64,000 nucleotides of DNA from 2-12-FULL-60-25 sp003576745 (GCA_030272835.1 SZOQ01000002.1:1-64000), one strand, 5' to 3'. Numbered from the stretch's first letter, positions 1 through 9,332 are shown. Notes: generated from the letters alone by a model not told the origin. Numbers and translations are program-made.

Positions 1-84
1 ATGAAAACCACCAACCAATAACCAAAAACTATCAACCAATAAAAAATACCGGCCGGGGAGTCAGATGAATGTCTGTCTCAACCC
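1..84. repeat. 84-bp direct repeat, copy 1
   Basis: These 84 bases recur without a mismatch at 1312-1395. Each copy lies just past the 3' end of a minus-strand gene (stops at 125 and 1389). Read on the minus strand, the copy ends in a T-rich stretch after a GC-rich block. In copy 1 the arms CCGGCCGGG (50-58) and CCCGGCCGG (82-90) can pair, so this copy could act as a terminator. The left edge is the window edge, so the repeat may be longer. Confidence 0.85.
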
Positions 85-124
85 GGCCGGCGAGCCTCGT
101 GTCTGTCTCCCGACAGTCTCGAGG

Positions 125-955
125 TTAGGCCGCGTTCGCCTTCTTTTCGACGAGCTCCTCTGCCGGACCAGAGAGGTCAGGCATGGGAATGCCCACGCGC
201 ACGCTCAGGTCTTTGAGAACCCTCGCGTACCACGTGATGCTGGAGTTGCGTCCCCCTGCATTGTTCGGGTAGGTCTCTTCGACCTTCGCCAAACACCAGG
301 TGAGCAGGTCCAATGCGCCATCCATGCTGGTCTTTCCGGCCTTGTGCTCATTGAGCGCGATGCCGATCAGCTTGGAAATGGCGCCCCTTTGCGCGGCCGG
401 CCATGCACGATCGACGTCGAAGGTTTTGCCTTCCGCCCGAGCCTGGTCCGCGTACCGTTCCAGGTTTGACACCGTGAAGCGCTGGAGCAGCCGATCGGCC
501 TGTGCGACGTTGAGCGCGGGCCTTTTGGGTTTCGCGTCCATGACGTGCATGCGAACCAGAGCAGCCCCTTCTTCGGTAACCGGAGCGGCGTCGGTGACGC
601 GTTCGATCCAGCGAGCCGCGGACTTCCAGGCTTCGAAGGCTGGGAATTTTTGTCCAGTCTCATTCCGTCCCTCTAGGTTGTTCGTCAGGGCGATGTCGAA
701 GCGCTTGCAGAGCTCCATGACCTTGCGGTCGGGGAGCGGCACGGGTTTGGGCGAAGGTTCGGGCTTCACCGGATCCGTCGCTTCGGCAACCGGCTCCGTG
801 GCTGGCGGAGGTTCGGACTTGGAGAGGATTCGTGCCAGCTCCGGACAGCGAGCGGCGCGTTCGGTATTCCGCTTGCGGATCATTGCCATCTGCTCATCAC
901 AGGAAGCGAACTCGAGGCCGGCCAGAGCGCGCGAGGTGTAGGTGGAAGTATTCAT
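125..955 (-). CDS. Unrecognised 276-aa protein, twin-promoter gene A
   Basis: I do not recognise the family. The protein is soluble, with no signal peptide or membrane segment. Residues about 45-75 form a Pro/Glu-rich linker (PEPSPKPVPLP). The rest looks mostly helical, with several Trp residues. The ATG at 953-955 is preceded at good spacing by GGGAGAA on the minus strand. A strong promoter lies about 110 bp upstream and resembles that of the next gene upstream (stop at 1389). The downstream flank is also shared with that gene, although the two proteins show no obvious similarity. The pair may be a small accessory module. No function can be given. Confidence 0.75.
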   Translation of the reverse strand: MNTSTYTSRALAGLEFASCDEQMAMIRKRNTERAARCPELARILSKSEPPPATEPVAEATDPVKPEPSPKPVPLPDRKVMELCKRFDIALTNNLEGRNETGQKFPAFEAWKSAARWIERVTDAAPVTEEGAALVRMHVMDAKPKRPALNVAQADRLLQRFTVSNLERYADQARAEGKTFDVDRAWPAAQRGAISKLIGIALNEHKAGKTSMDGALDLLTWCLAKVEETYPNNAGGRNSSITWYARVLKDLSVRVGIPMPDLSGPAEELVEKKANAA

Positions 956-1065
956 TGTGAAGGTTCTCCCTTGATCATTGCGGGTGCGTTCTCCCGCAGT
1001 TTTCTGTTGCGTTTTGTGCGAACGATAAGGGTTCGGCGTATTCCGTTTCCATTATCGAACAAAAT

Positions 1066-1094
1066 ACTATAGCAGAAATTGAGTATCTTGTCAA
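1066..1094 (-). promoter_or_regulatory. Sigma70-type promoter of gene A
   Basis: On the minus strand TTGACA (1089-1094), a 17-bp spacer and TATAGT (1066-1071) make a near-consensus promoter. The region around it closely matches the promoter at 2911-2939. It implies a 5' leader of about 100 nt before the ATG at 955. CGATAA and TTATCG words in that leader could form a hairpin. Confidence 0.8.
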
Positions 1095-1143
1095 GGATGC
1101 TTTACATGAAAAAACAGCCTTTTGGCTGGGTTGAGGGAAAGTT

Positions 1144-1193
1144 TTTGGTTATAGGATGGTTGTTATTGGTAAGTGGTTATTGGTTGGTAGTTA
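1144..1193. repeat. GGTTATTGGTTGGT-type repeat, inverted relative to 1312-1350
   Basis: This G/T-rich block holds repeated GGTTATTGGT-like words. Its GGTTATTGGTTGGTAGTT part (about 1172-1190) is the near-perfect complement of the AACCACCAACCAATAACC part of the 84-bp repeat at 1318-1335. Together they form a long inverted pair in the 433-bp spacer between the two unrecognised genes. Apart from the promoter, the 84-bp repeat copy and this block, I see nothing else in 956-1388. Confidence 0.6.
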
Positions 1194-1311
1194 GGGGAAT
1201 ATATAACATTTGCCACCAGATAAGTTCATTTCTCATGTAAAGAAAGGGAAGAATCGGGCATGGTTTGATGGTAGTTATTGGTTCAGGGCCAACCTCGGGT
1301 AAGGCTGGACG

Positions 1312-1395
1312 ATGAAAACCACCAACCAATAACCAAAAACTATCAACCAATAAAAAATACCGGCCGGGGAGTCAGATGAATGTCTGTCTCAACCC
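1312..1395. repeat. 84-bp direct repeat, copy 2
   Basis: Identical to 1-84. It overlaps the last codons of the 471-aa minus-strand gene (stop at 1389-1391). Here the second CCCGGCCGG arm is missing because the sequence diverges after 1395, so the hairpin of copy 1 is only partly possible. Confidence 0.85.
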
Positions 1396-2804
1396 CCGCC
1401 TTTGTTCTTGCCCTTGCCGCCCTTCTCCTTGGCCGCCTTCTGCGCCTGCCTTTCGCGATGCCGCTTGCGCGACTCCGCGGGCGTTTCCACGAGGCTCCTG
1501 GGGAGCTCGCGGGATGCCTTGGCCGACGCCTCGGCGCGGCGGATGCGCTCAGCCTTGTTTGCAGCCTCGCGTTCCGCATCTTGCGCGGCTTTCTGCGCAA
1601 GGAGCTCGTCGAGCTCGCCGCGCAGCCTCGCGAATTCCTCCGCGAACGGAATGAGGAGATCGTTCTCCTTTCCGTTCATGAAGGTTCCGCTCTGGCGCAG
1701 GGCAATTTCGAGCGTCCGCAGGCGGGCCTTGAGCTCGGCGATCCTGCGATCGTCGTCGTTCATGACCGGCTTCGGCTCGACCGCGCGGGGCGGTTCTGCC
1801 TGAACGTGGACGACGTTCGTTCGCGACTGGAAGCGGTTGCCCTGTGGCTTGTGAGCCTTGGGCTGGAGCTTGCGCTGAGCGTACTCGATCTTTGAGTCCA
1901 TCCAGCGCTTCGCTTCCGCCTCCGCTTCCCCGACCTCGGCGAGCGTGGTGGGCCTGCCGAGGATCGGTGCCTTGAAGTGTCTCATCACCTCATCCTCGAT
2001 CAGGGTCATGATCTCGGACTTTTCCTGTGCCGTGAGCTTGATGCTCTCGACGCAGCGATGGATGAAGGCCTGGGCGCAGGCCAGGCGCTTGTCGGCGCCG
2101 ATGTCGGCGAAGGCGCGGCGGACCTCTTCCAGCGGAGACAGGACAGAGATGACCTTCTTGCCTCCGTCTTTCGGGGGCTTCTGCTCCTTGGGCGGCGGCA
2201 GACAGGCATTTGCGGCCGCGAGGAGCGTTTCACGCTCCTTCGCATTCGTGATACGGAGCGAGTCGCGCCAGATGGCGCTCTTCACCCAGTTCACGGACGC
2301 ACGGACCGCCTCGCGGGGCTTAGCTCCCCGCTCTTCCTCCTTCTTCGCGCGTTTCGCGACCAAGTCGCTCACGCGCTCGACGGTGAAGGGCGGATGCGCC
2401 GTGGCCTCCACGGCGCTGATGTAGTCGCGCAGGGGCTTGCGGTCCGCGTGGCTCGGCAAGGACGAATCCTCGTCGACCAAATTCCGCATCCACCTGCAGG
2501 CCCGCAACGCGGCAGAGCCGTAGGGCATGCCGCGCTCCATGTTCTTGAGCGTGGCTCCCATGAGCCGATGGCTCAGGTTGCCCTGCGTCAATCCGTGGTC
2601 CCTCTTCTGCTGTCGGCGCTTCATGTCCTCGGCCACCGCCTTCGCGGCCGCCGTTGCCATGTCCTCGGCCTTCTTGGCCTCGGGCACGATCTCGGTCTCC
2701 TTGGGCAGGGACGAGACGTGGACCAGCGGGGGCATCTGAATCCCGAAGAGAGACTTCGAGGTCGTGTACGAAACGAAACCGGTGCTGTTCTGGTTGTTTT
2801 CCAT
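1389..2804 (-). CDS. Unrecognised 471-aa charged protein, twin-promoter gene B
   Basis: I do not recognise the family. The frame is open further upstream, but the ATG at 2802-2804 is chosen because GGAGAAGAGACA stands directly before it and a promoter lies about 107 bp upstream. The protein is soluble and highly charged. Residues about 45-70 are Ala/Lys-rich and helical, the middle is mixed helical, and the last 120 residues look like a long Glu/Arg/Ala coiled coil ending in a Lys/Gly tail (GGKGKNKGGG). That tail could bind nucleic acid, which is inference. Promoter and 3' flank are shared with the 276-aa gene. Confidence 0.75.
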   Translation of the reverse strand: MENNQNSTGFVSYTTSKSLFGIQMPPLVHVSSLPKETEIVPEAKKAEDMATAAAKAVAEDMKRRQQKRDHGLTQGNLSHRLMGATLKNMERGMPYGSAALRACRWMRNLVDEDSSLPSHADRKPLRDYISAVEATAHPPFTVERVSDLVAKRAKKEEERGAKPREAVRASVNWVKSAIWRDSLRITNAKERETLLAAANACLPPPKEQKPPKDGGKKVISVLSPLEEVRRAFADIGADKRLACAQAFIHRCVESIKLTAQEKSEIMTLIEDEVMRHFKAPILGRPTTLAEVGEAEAEAKRWMDSKIEYAQRKLQPKAHKPQGNRFQSRTNVVHVQAEPPRAVEPKPVMNDDDRRIAELKARLRTLEIALRQSGTFMNGKENDLLIPFAEEFARLRGELDELLAQKAAQDAEREAANKAERIRRAEASAKASRELPRSLVETPAESRKRHRERQAQKAAKEKGGKGKNKGGG

Positions 2805-2910
2805 TGTCTCTTCTCCCGCCCGATGAAGGGCTTTTTGTCCCAGTGGGACTTTTGATGGTGCGCGCCATCCCCGAAAGTATCCCCTATGGATTCTCCGAGT
2901 TTGACCGGAA

Positions 2911-2939
2911 AATATAGCAGATATTTGACATCTTGTCAA
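2911..2939 (-). promoter_or_regulatory. Sigma70-type promoter of gene B
   Basis: On the minus strand TTGACA (2934-2939), 17 bp and TATATT (2911-2916). The palindrome TTGACATCTTGTCAA covers the -35 box (2925-2939) and could be an operator. The spacer ends in CTGC before the -10, exactly as in the promoter at 1066-1094. The leader contains AGTCCCACTGGGAC, a short hairpin. Confidence 0.8.
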
Positions 2940-3127
2940 GATAGCTTGACGTTTCTTTTTCAAAAAAGGCTTATATAAGCCAAATTTTTATATATGGCAT
3001 TTCGTTTTTCTGTAACGAAAGCAATTGACACACGGGAATGGATATTTTTGAATTCTTTTTTCAGAGGCCTGATTTTTCAGCTTTTCCTAGCCATGATTTT
3101 GGCATTGAGACATCCACATATTTGCTC

Positions 3128-3156
3128 TTGACGGATACGGGGGAATCAAGTACTTT
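3128..3156 (+). promoter_or_regulatory. Candidate 16S rRNA promoter
   Basis: TTGACG (3128-3133), 17 bp, TACTTT (3151-3156). It is the best-spaced promoter before the 16S gene and would give a leader of about 275 nt. A second TTGACA at 3025-3030 has only a weak -10. Confidence 0.5.
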
Positions 3157-3361
3157 TCCACCACCTCAGATTATTGATTGAGGCGTGATGTTCCCTGGAA
3201 GGGGAGGATCACATCACAAGGAGAGAAGGAGTCCCGGGAGCACCGGGATTTCATCGTCTCAAAATGGGATGCGTTGCGCGGATTGCGCTATGCGCAAAAC
3301 CGCTCCGCAGACCGCAATCGCTATTTGGACAATCAAAGAGTGATCGCATGATCCGTGTGTG

Positions 3362-3394
3362 TCCTCCGAAGTCCCGTCAATGGGACGGAGGAGG
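3362..3394 (+). other. Hairpin in the 16S leader
   Basis: TCCTCC and GTCCC (3362-3375) can pair with GGGAC and GGAGGA (3382-3394) around a small loop. It sits about 45 nt before mature 16S. It may be a processing or antitermination element; the role is inference. Confidence 0.45.
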
Positions 3395-3437
3395 AACTAT
3401 TCTGGTTCTGACAGATATCCCGGTTATACGGGATGTT

Positions 3438-4938
<1,501 letters not shown>

Positions 4939-5092
4939 CTAGGGAGATATCACCCTTATCTGCCGCCAGGCAGGCAAGGGTCACCCAAGGTCGATTTCCC
5001 GACTCCGGTCGGGAATGACTTCTCGGTCATGTGCCGAGAGCAAACAATCAGCGCGGATCGCGATCACTTTTTGACTGTCCAATCAATCAAGG

Positions 5093-5115
5093 ACATCCCT
5101 TTGGGGGTGTTTTTG
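5093..5115 (+). terminator. Terminator after 16S rRNA
   Basis: ACATCCC (5093-5099) pairs with GGGGTGT (5104-5110, one G-U pair) around TTTG, followed by TTTTG. It closes the 16S transcription unit. Confidence 0.65.
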
Positions 5116-5152
5116 TTTATGACGAGAATGATGAGTCATGCACCATGTGGCT

Positions 5153-5330
5153 TGAGGGATGCGGGAAGTTGCGTAGGACGTCGTTGCGTGGTTGCGTAGG
5201 TCATGCGCCATGCGCCATGAGACATGCGCCCCGTAACCCGAACCCCGTAACCAATAACCGGTAACCCAAACCCCGAACCCCGTTCCCTTTGCCCTTTGCC
5301 CTCTTTTCCCAATTACCAACCCCTGCATAC
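5153..5330 (+). repeat. Modular intergenic repeat, copy 1
   Basis: Contains TTGCGTAGGACGTCGTTGCG words, CATGCGCCATGCGCC words, then GTAACCCGAACCCCGTAACC and CCGTTCCCTTTGCCC, ending with CCCAATTACCAAC. It lies between the 16S terminator and the promoter of the receiver gene. This is the only copy seen between 3 kb and 27.7 kb. Confidence 0.75.
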
Positions 5331-5332
5331 CG

Positions 5333-5361
5333 TTGACAATCCGGCTGTTTTCGACTATGAT
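5333..5361 (+). promoter_or_regulatory. Promoter of the receiver-domain gene
   Basis: TTGACA (5333-5338), 17 bp, TATGAT (5356-5361), near consensus. The start site would be about 40 nt before the ATG at 5409. Confidence 0.8.
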
Positions 5362-5408
5362 GCACTGTTCGTGCACATTTTTCTTCAAAAGAAAGGAGCC
5401 TATTCGGC

Positions 5409-5825
5409 ATGCAAAAAATTCTCATGCTCGTTGATGACGAACAACTGATACTTCGGGCGACGATTCGACATCTGCAACGCGCATTTCCCGTAGCCGCGAA
5501 CAACTATGCGTTGCTCGCCTTCGATGACGCGGCGTCGGCGCTCATGAGCGCCAGGGCGAATCCCCAGAGTGTATACTTCGTGATTACGGACGGACACATG
5601 CCGGGGATGGATGGCATCGATTTCGTGCGGCTTCTCATGCAGGATCTCGGTGGCCAGGTGCGGTTCTGCTACCTCTGTACGAGCGATGAAGAGTTCGCCA
5701 ATGAGGCCACCGCCGCCTTCGATGCATCCTCCATCCGGGCACAGGCTGTGCACGGCAAGCTGGTCACGGCCAAAGAGTGGCCGGATATCCTCGAGCGCAT
5801 TCGGTCATTCCTTTCGGAGTCCTGA
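5409..5825 (+). CDS. Stand-alone response-regulator receiver protein (CheY-like)
   Basis: 138 aa, a single REC domain with no output domain. The acidic pair Asp9-Asp10, phospho-acceptor Asp61 (TDGHMPGMDG), Thr91 and Lys117 (HGKLV) match the REC catalytic set, so it should be phosphorylated by a histidine kinase. No kinase gene is in the window. The start is supported by AAAGGAG about 12 nt upstream and by a strong promoter. The gene is flanked by its own promoter and terminator and is thus monocistronic. It could signal by protein contact or be a phosphate sink. Confidence 0.9.
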   Translation: MQKILMLVDDEQLILRATIRHLQRAFPVAANNYALLAFDDAASALMSARANPQSVYFVITDGHMPGMDGIDFVRLLMQDLGGQVRFCYLCTSDEEFANEATAAFDASSIRAQAVHGKLVTAKEWPDILERIRSFLSES

Positions 5826-5856
5826 TCCGGCAGCCCGCTCATTAAAAACTCACCAA

Positions 5857-5887
5857 AAACGGCGTCCCTTCGGACGCCGTTTTTTTC
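5857..5887. terminator. Bidirectional terminator
   Basis: ACGGCGTCC (5859-5867) and GGACGCCGT (5872-5880) form a 9-bp stem with a 4-nt loop. It is flanked by A-rich sequence on the left and T7 on the right, so it can end both the receiver gene and the convergent methyltransferase. Confidence 0.9.
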
Positions 5888-5898
5888 TCCGAGAAACA

Positions 5899-6447
5899 TT
5901 ATGCCGCCTTCGGATTCTTACACACGTAGATGAACGCCGGCGGCACATTCAGCGGCGAGAATTTAATGGTCACGCTGTGAAAATTTTTTTCGAGCTCTCG
6001 TTTGGATACCAGGGAATATTGAATAGCCACGAATACCCCTCCCGGATTCAGCTTTTGTTTGATGAGCTCAAGCAGATTCGCTTTCTTTTTTGCCTCCATG
6101 ATGCTGAGCGGTATGCCGGAAATAATGGCGTCGTATGACCCGCCCTGCCGCAGTACGTCCTCTGCGTCTTTGATTTCCAAACGGATATTCGGATAATTTT
6201 TTTTGAAGGCTTTCGCGAGCTGCGGATCGATTTCAACGCTTGTGAGCCGCGACGAATCCGTAAGACGCAGAAGCAGCCCTTGCGTGATGGATCCGGTGCC
6301 GGCGCCGAGTTCCAGGACCGACCCCATAGGATCGATCGGAGAAGCCATGATGCGTGCGGTGGAAAGACTCGTTGGTAATACGGCCCCCACCGCAATGGGC
6401 GATGCGAGAAAACGCTTGAAGAATGTAATCGGTTGCGGAGATGGCAT
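5899..6447 (-). CDS. SAM-dependent methyltransferase, phospholipid N-methyltransferase-like
   Basis: 182 aa. The class I Rossmann SAM site is seen in VLELGAGTGSITQGLL, followed by an acidic VEID at the end of strand 2. The N-terminal FFKRFLASPIAVGAVLPTS resembles the lead-in of PmtA-type and rRNA-dimethylase-like methyltransferases. The substrate is uncertain: a membrane phospholipid is the family-based guess. The frame is open to 6492, but that would put the start inside tRNA-Val, so the ATG at 6445-6447 is chosen. It may be cotranscribed with the tRNA lying 38 bp upstream on the same strand. Confidence 0.75.
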   Translation of the reverse strand: MPSPQPITFFKRFLASPIAVGAVLPTSLSTARIMASPIDPMGSVLELGAGTGSITQGLLLRLTDSSRLTSVEIDPQLAKAFKKNYPNIRLEIKDAEDVLRQGGSYDAIISGIPLSIMEAKKKANLLELIKQKLNPGGVFVAIQYSLVSKRELEKNFHSVTIKFSPLNVPPAFIYVCKNPKAA

Positions 6448-6484
6448 AGAAACGCGCCTACCGGGTTTTTCCCGGTCGTCGCGA

Positions 6485-6561
6485 TGGTGCACGCACCTGG
6501 ACTCGAACCAGGGACCTTCACAATGTCAATGTGACGCTCTAACCAACTGAGCTATGCGTGC
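6485..6561 (-). tRNA. tRNA-Val (anticodon GAC)
   Basis: On the minus strand the acceptor GCACGCA pairs with TGCGTGC. The D arm AGCTCAGTTGGTTAGAGC, anticodon stem TCACA/TGTGA with loop TTGACAT (GAC) and T arm GGTTCGAGTCC are all present, with CCA encoded at 6485-6487. It reads GUC/GUU valine codons. Confidence 0.95.
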
Positions 6562-6806
6562 ATGGTGTCGTTTTGTTGAATGCGCGATCATTCGGGGCGC
6601 GGCGCTCTTCGTTTTCCGTCTGTTGCGGCAGGCGGGGGCAGGCAATCGACGGCGTCTCCGCAGAACATCGCAGTGTCGGGATGGGGGTGACGGGTCTGCG
6701 TCGGAAAGGCGGGGCTTGGCCGCTTCTATGTTCGAGCTTTGGTGTTTGTAAACGCCGCGGCGGGATGGTAACCGCGGACGGGGGTTTCGTCAATGCTGTT
6801 TGGTTG

Positions 6807-6815
6807 TGCTATACT
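6807..6815 (+). promoter_or_regulatory. Extended -10 promoter
   Basis: TGC-TATACT with no clear -35, about 40 bp before the ATG at 6855. The spacer 6562-6854 shows nothing else that I can support. Confidence 0.5.
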
Positions 6816-6854
6816 GTCGCTACGACAATTAATTCTTATGACGTACTTTATTGT

Positions 6855-7241
6855 ATGACAGAAATAAAGAAAAAGACCTCACCCGGAAAGCGGACGCCTT
6901 CCCGAAAAGCGGGACACAGTCCTATGCCAGGTTCGACCTGCGGCCATTCGGGGTGCGAAGCGTCGTGCAAGGTCCGGTATTGCGGACCCACCTCCCACCC
7001 CATGTCGCATCATGCGGCGTCGGCGGCTTTCGGCGTAAAGCAGGTTTGGGCCGCTTCCGTTATTGCGGGCCTTGCCGTTGTGCTAACGGGATTCATCGCA
7101 TTCAGTTCCGCGCAGGCGCATGAACAGCAGCAGGCGGATGCCCGTTCTCAAATTGTCCGTGGAGACATTCTTCGGGAGCTCAACCGCATCAACGAACGGC
7201 TGCAGACGCTCGAGGCATCCGTGCAAGCATTGCAACAGTAG
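6855..7241 (+). CDS. Small membrane protein with Cys-rich basic N-terminus and C-terminal coiled coil
   Basis: 128 aa, not recognised. Residues 1-25 are Lys/Arg/Ser-rich. Residues about 28-45 hold four Cys (CGHSGCEASCKVRYC) that could bind a metal. One membrane helix follows at about 63-87 (VWAASVIAGLAVVLTGFIAF), then a Gln-rich linker and a short coiled coil (about 100-128). The likely topology is an N-terminal cytoplasmic Cys cluster with an external coiled coil. The ATG at 6855 is chosen because an extended -10 box lies before it; the frame is also open upstream but has no coding character there. Confidence 0.6.
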   Translation: MTEIKKKTSPGKRTPSRKAGHSPMPGSTCGHSGCEASCKVRYCGPTSHPMSHHAASAAFGVKQVWAASVIAGLAVVLTGFIAFSSAQAHEQQQADARSQIVRGDILRELNRINERLQTLEASVQALQQ

Positions 7242-7322
7242 CTGGATTCTTTTTTCGCGAAAACAGAAAATCGGCCTTTTCCCGCGCTTTTTTTAACAAA
7301 ATGGCCAGGTTGGAGTAGCATA

Positions 7323-7466
7323 TGGTATACTGCCGTCACTCATCCCCGTGACCATGGGTGGGTCACAGGGGGCGGAATCCGGAGTCGGTGTCACCTGGCG
7401 AGGATGCCCGACTCGGCCGGATGCCGCCCTTTGTGGGCAAGAGTCCCGTTTCGCGGGACTCTTTTT
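7323..7466 (+). ncRNA. Putative structured small RNA (about 130 nt) or attenuator leader
   Basis: An extended -10 (TGG-TATACT, 7323-7331) precedes a highly structured stretch. GTGACC (7348-7353) pairs with GGTCAC (7361-7366). GGGCGGAATCCGG (7370-7382) pairs with CCGGATGCCGCCC (7417-7429), 12 of 13 bases. AGTCGG (7383-7388) pairs with CCGACT (7408-7413). It ends in an intrinsic terminator: AGAGTCCCG/CGGGACTCT (7440-7448/7454-7462) plus T5. No long frame fits. It lacks the SRP RNA apical motif. It is either a free RNA or a transcription attenuator for the phosphatase gene that starts 49 bp later. Confidence 0.55.
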
Positions 7467-7514
7467 CGTACAGCATGCGGTCTCCGAGAATCTTGTGTAC
7501 CATAGATATCGGAT

Positions 7515-8057
7515 ATGCCATCAACATCCGCGCACTCGAAGAAGAAAAAAAGGTTTTTCGGTCTCGTGAACCGCGCTTCGGGCAAAGAGGGCGAATCACG
7601 CGCAGGCAAGGATCATGCGGTGATGGATGTCAGCAGAATTACGGATCAGATATATGTCGGAACAAATGCCTGCTGTCAGATGCACTACGCGACCTTGCTT
7701 GTACGACGGGGGATTACCCATGACCTGTCCCTTGAAGGGGAGCGCGTCGATGCGCCGTATGGCGTGGACAGTTATTTGTGGCTTCCGACGCCGGATCACA
7801 CGGCGCCGACAAACATGTCCTTTCGTCTTGGATTGAACTATATCGATACTGCCATCCGGAACGGCGGAAAAGTTTTCATCCACTGCACGAACGGCCACGG
7901 GCGGGCGCCTACCATGGCTGCCGCATGGTTTGTAAAAGAGGGGATGGGCGTGGATGATGCGATTTCCATTCTTCGAGAGGGGCGTCCGGAAATTCATATC
8001 GAGCCTGCACAGCGCAGAGCGCTCGTGTGGTGCAAGAAAACATTTCAGAAATTATAA
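7515..8057 (+). CDS. Dual-specificity protein phosphatase
   Basis: 180 aa. The PTP signature HCTNGHGR places catalytic Cys124 and Arg130 in an HCX5R loop, and Asp94 (TPDHTAPT) is the likely general acid. The compact domain covers about 38-178, as in DUSP family enzymes that hydrolyse phospho-Tyr, phospho-Ser/Thr or other phosphoesters. The first 36 residues are Lys/Ser-rich and may not belong: the ATG at 7623 with AAGGA upstream is an alternative start. It follows a terminator-ended structured RNA, which may control it. Confidence 0.85.
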   Translation: MPSTSAHSKKKKRFFGLVNRASGKEGESRAGKDHAVMDVSRITDQIYVGTNACCQMHYATLLVRRGITHDLSLEGERVDAPYGVDSYLWLPTPDHTAPTNMSFRLGLNYIDTAIRNGGKVFIHCTNGHGRAPTMAAAWFVKEGMGVDDAISILREGRPEIHIEPAQRRALVWCKKTFQKL

Positions 8058-8111
8058 ACGGACGGATTGCTCCGCCCGTATGTTTGTCAGGGTTCCTTCG
8101 CGGAATCGTCG

Positions 8112-9263
8112 TTATCGTTTCAAGGCGGTAAGCTCTTTTTTCAGCGTTTCGATGACATGATTCATGGCTTCGAGAAGCGTTTGGCGGACCAGACAGGCTG
8201 TCGAGCGATTCGGCGTTCCGCTCGCGCCCAGCGGACGGCCAAGGTCATTCGCATTATACGGCGCTTTCGTTGCGATGGTGAGGCAGATGCCGTCCTTCTG
8301 CTCCGGCGTCTCATACAGCAGCACAATGATTTGCGCTTGTGGCGCATAGGCGAGGAGCTCATCAATGACATCTTCCAGGGTGTCGGCGGACGTTCCTGCT
8401 TCCAGAAAATCCTTATGCGACAACGCCGTCCATACAAGTCCGAGGTTCCGGTCTTCCTGCAGGCGCGTGAGAGCACGCCCCCACAGCTTCAGCGTCCCGA
8501 TGCTCCGCGTCCGCCAGAGCCCGTTCACGATGTCCTCGCGTTTCGCGCCCATGGCCATGAGCTGGCTCGATGTCGCGAGCGTTTTCGGCGTCACGTTCGG
8601 TGTCCGGAAGCTCCGCGTTTTTGCGATCATGCCGGCAAGAAGCGCGGTCGCAATGGGTTCGTCGATAAGCCGTCCGTTCCAGGCATTCATTAATTCATAC
8701 AGCACTTCGGTGGTTGAGACGGCATTCATGCTGACAAGATTCAGCTGTCCCCAATGTTCGTTTCCGGAGCTGTGATCAATGTTGATGACGGGCGTCCGGT
8801 ACAAAAAATCGGCCTGCTCGCGCGCAATGGATCCGAGAGATTTCCGATCCGGCGCATCTAGCGCGATCACCAGGTCATACCGGTCTTTTCCGTGATCGAA
8901 TGACACGTCTTTCGGCGACCACTCCTTTTCCTTTGGCACCACCGTAATGTCGAGTTTGCCGTCTTTGACGTCATACATGAGTTCGTCGAGGGCAACCTCG
9001 CTCACGTCGAGGGCGATATGAAATGAACGCATGGCTCCCGTAGACGGCCGGATGTTTTCAAGGCCGCTTATAAAAGAAGGGGATCGCTTCATGTCAAAAC
9101 CCGGGATCACGATATCTGCGGGTTTCCCTTGTTTCTTTAAATACATCGAACACGCCGCGGCCGAAGCGATGGTATCGACCGTGGGATGTTCGCGCGTGAT
9201 CACCAGAATACGGGTTGCCCGTGCGATGATTTCCTGCGCCTGTTGAATGGGAGAGAGAGACAT
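8112..9263 (-). CDS. DHH-family phosphoesterase-like protein, degenerate active site
   Basis: 383 aa. Fold and order match the DHH/NrnA-like family (DHH domain, then a DHHA1-like C-terminal domain): VIALDAPD, VINIDHS and the STTEVLYEL helix are recognisable. The first metal motif (usually HxNPDxDAIGS) reads REHPTVDTIAS, DHH reads DHS, and the GGGH-type motif is absent. Metal catalysis is therefore doubtful and a binding role is possible. The start at 9261-9263 is chosen as the first ATG near the domain. It has no SD; TTGACA-17-TACGCT lies about 70 bp upstream on the minus strand. Confidence 0.75.
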   Translation of the reverse strand: MSLSPIQQAQEIIARATRILVITREHPTVDTIASAAACSMYLKKQGKPADIVIPGFDMKRSPSFISGLENIRPSTGAMRSFHIALDVSEVALDELMYDVKDGKLDITVVPKEKEWSPKDVSFDHGKDRYDLVIALDAPDRKSLGSIAREQADFLYRTPVINIDHSSGNEHWGQLNLVSMNAVSTTEVLYELMNAWNGRLIDEPIATALLAGMIAKTRSFRTPNVTPKTLATSSQLMAMGAKREDIVNGLWRTRSIGTLKLWGRALTRLQEDRNLGLVWTALSHKDFLEAGTSADTLEDVIDELLAYAPQAQIIVLLYETPEQKDGICLTIATKAPYNANDLGRPLGASGTPNRSTACLVRQTLLEAMNHVIETLKKELTALKR

Positions 9264-9332
9264 GGCAATTGCGTCGGCCCTGCCGCGACGGCTCTCCTTG
9301 TTCCGCGGCGGCCCCTCGAAGACCAGCGGGAT

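Noticed and set aside
1..1395. CRISPR array suggested by identical repeats
   Set aside because: Only two copies of 84 bp, separated by a full gene, with no spacers of equal size and no cas genes.
6448..6492. Longer start (GTG at 6492) for the methyltransferase at 5899
   Set aside because: It would put the start codon inside tRNA-Val, and the extra residues are not family-like.
7323..7466. Identity as SRP (4.5S-like) RNA
   Set aside because: It is a long hairpin of suitable size, but the conserved helix-8 loop sequence is absent.
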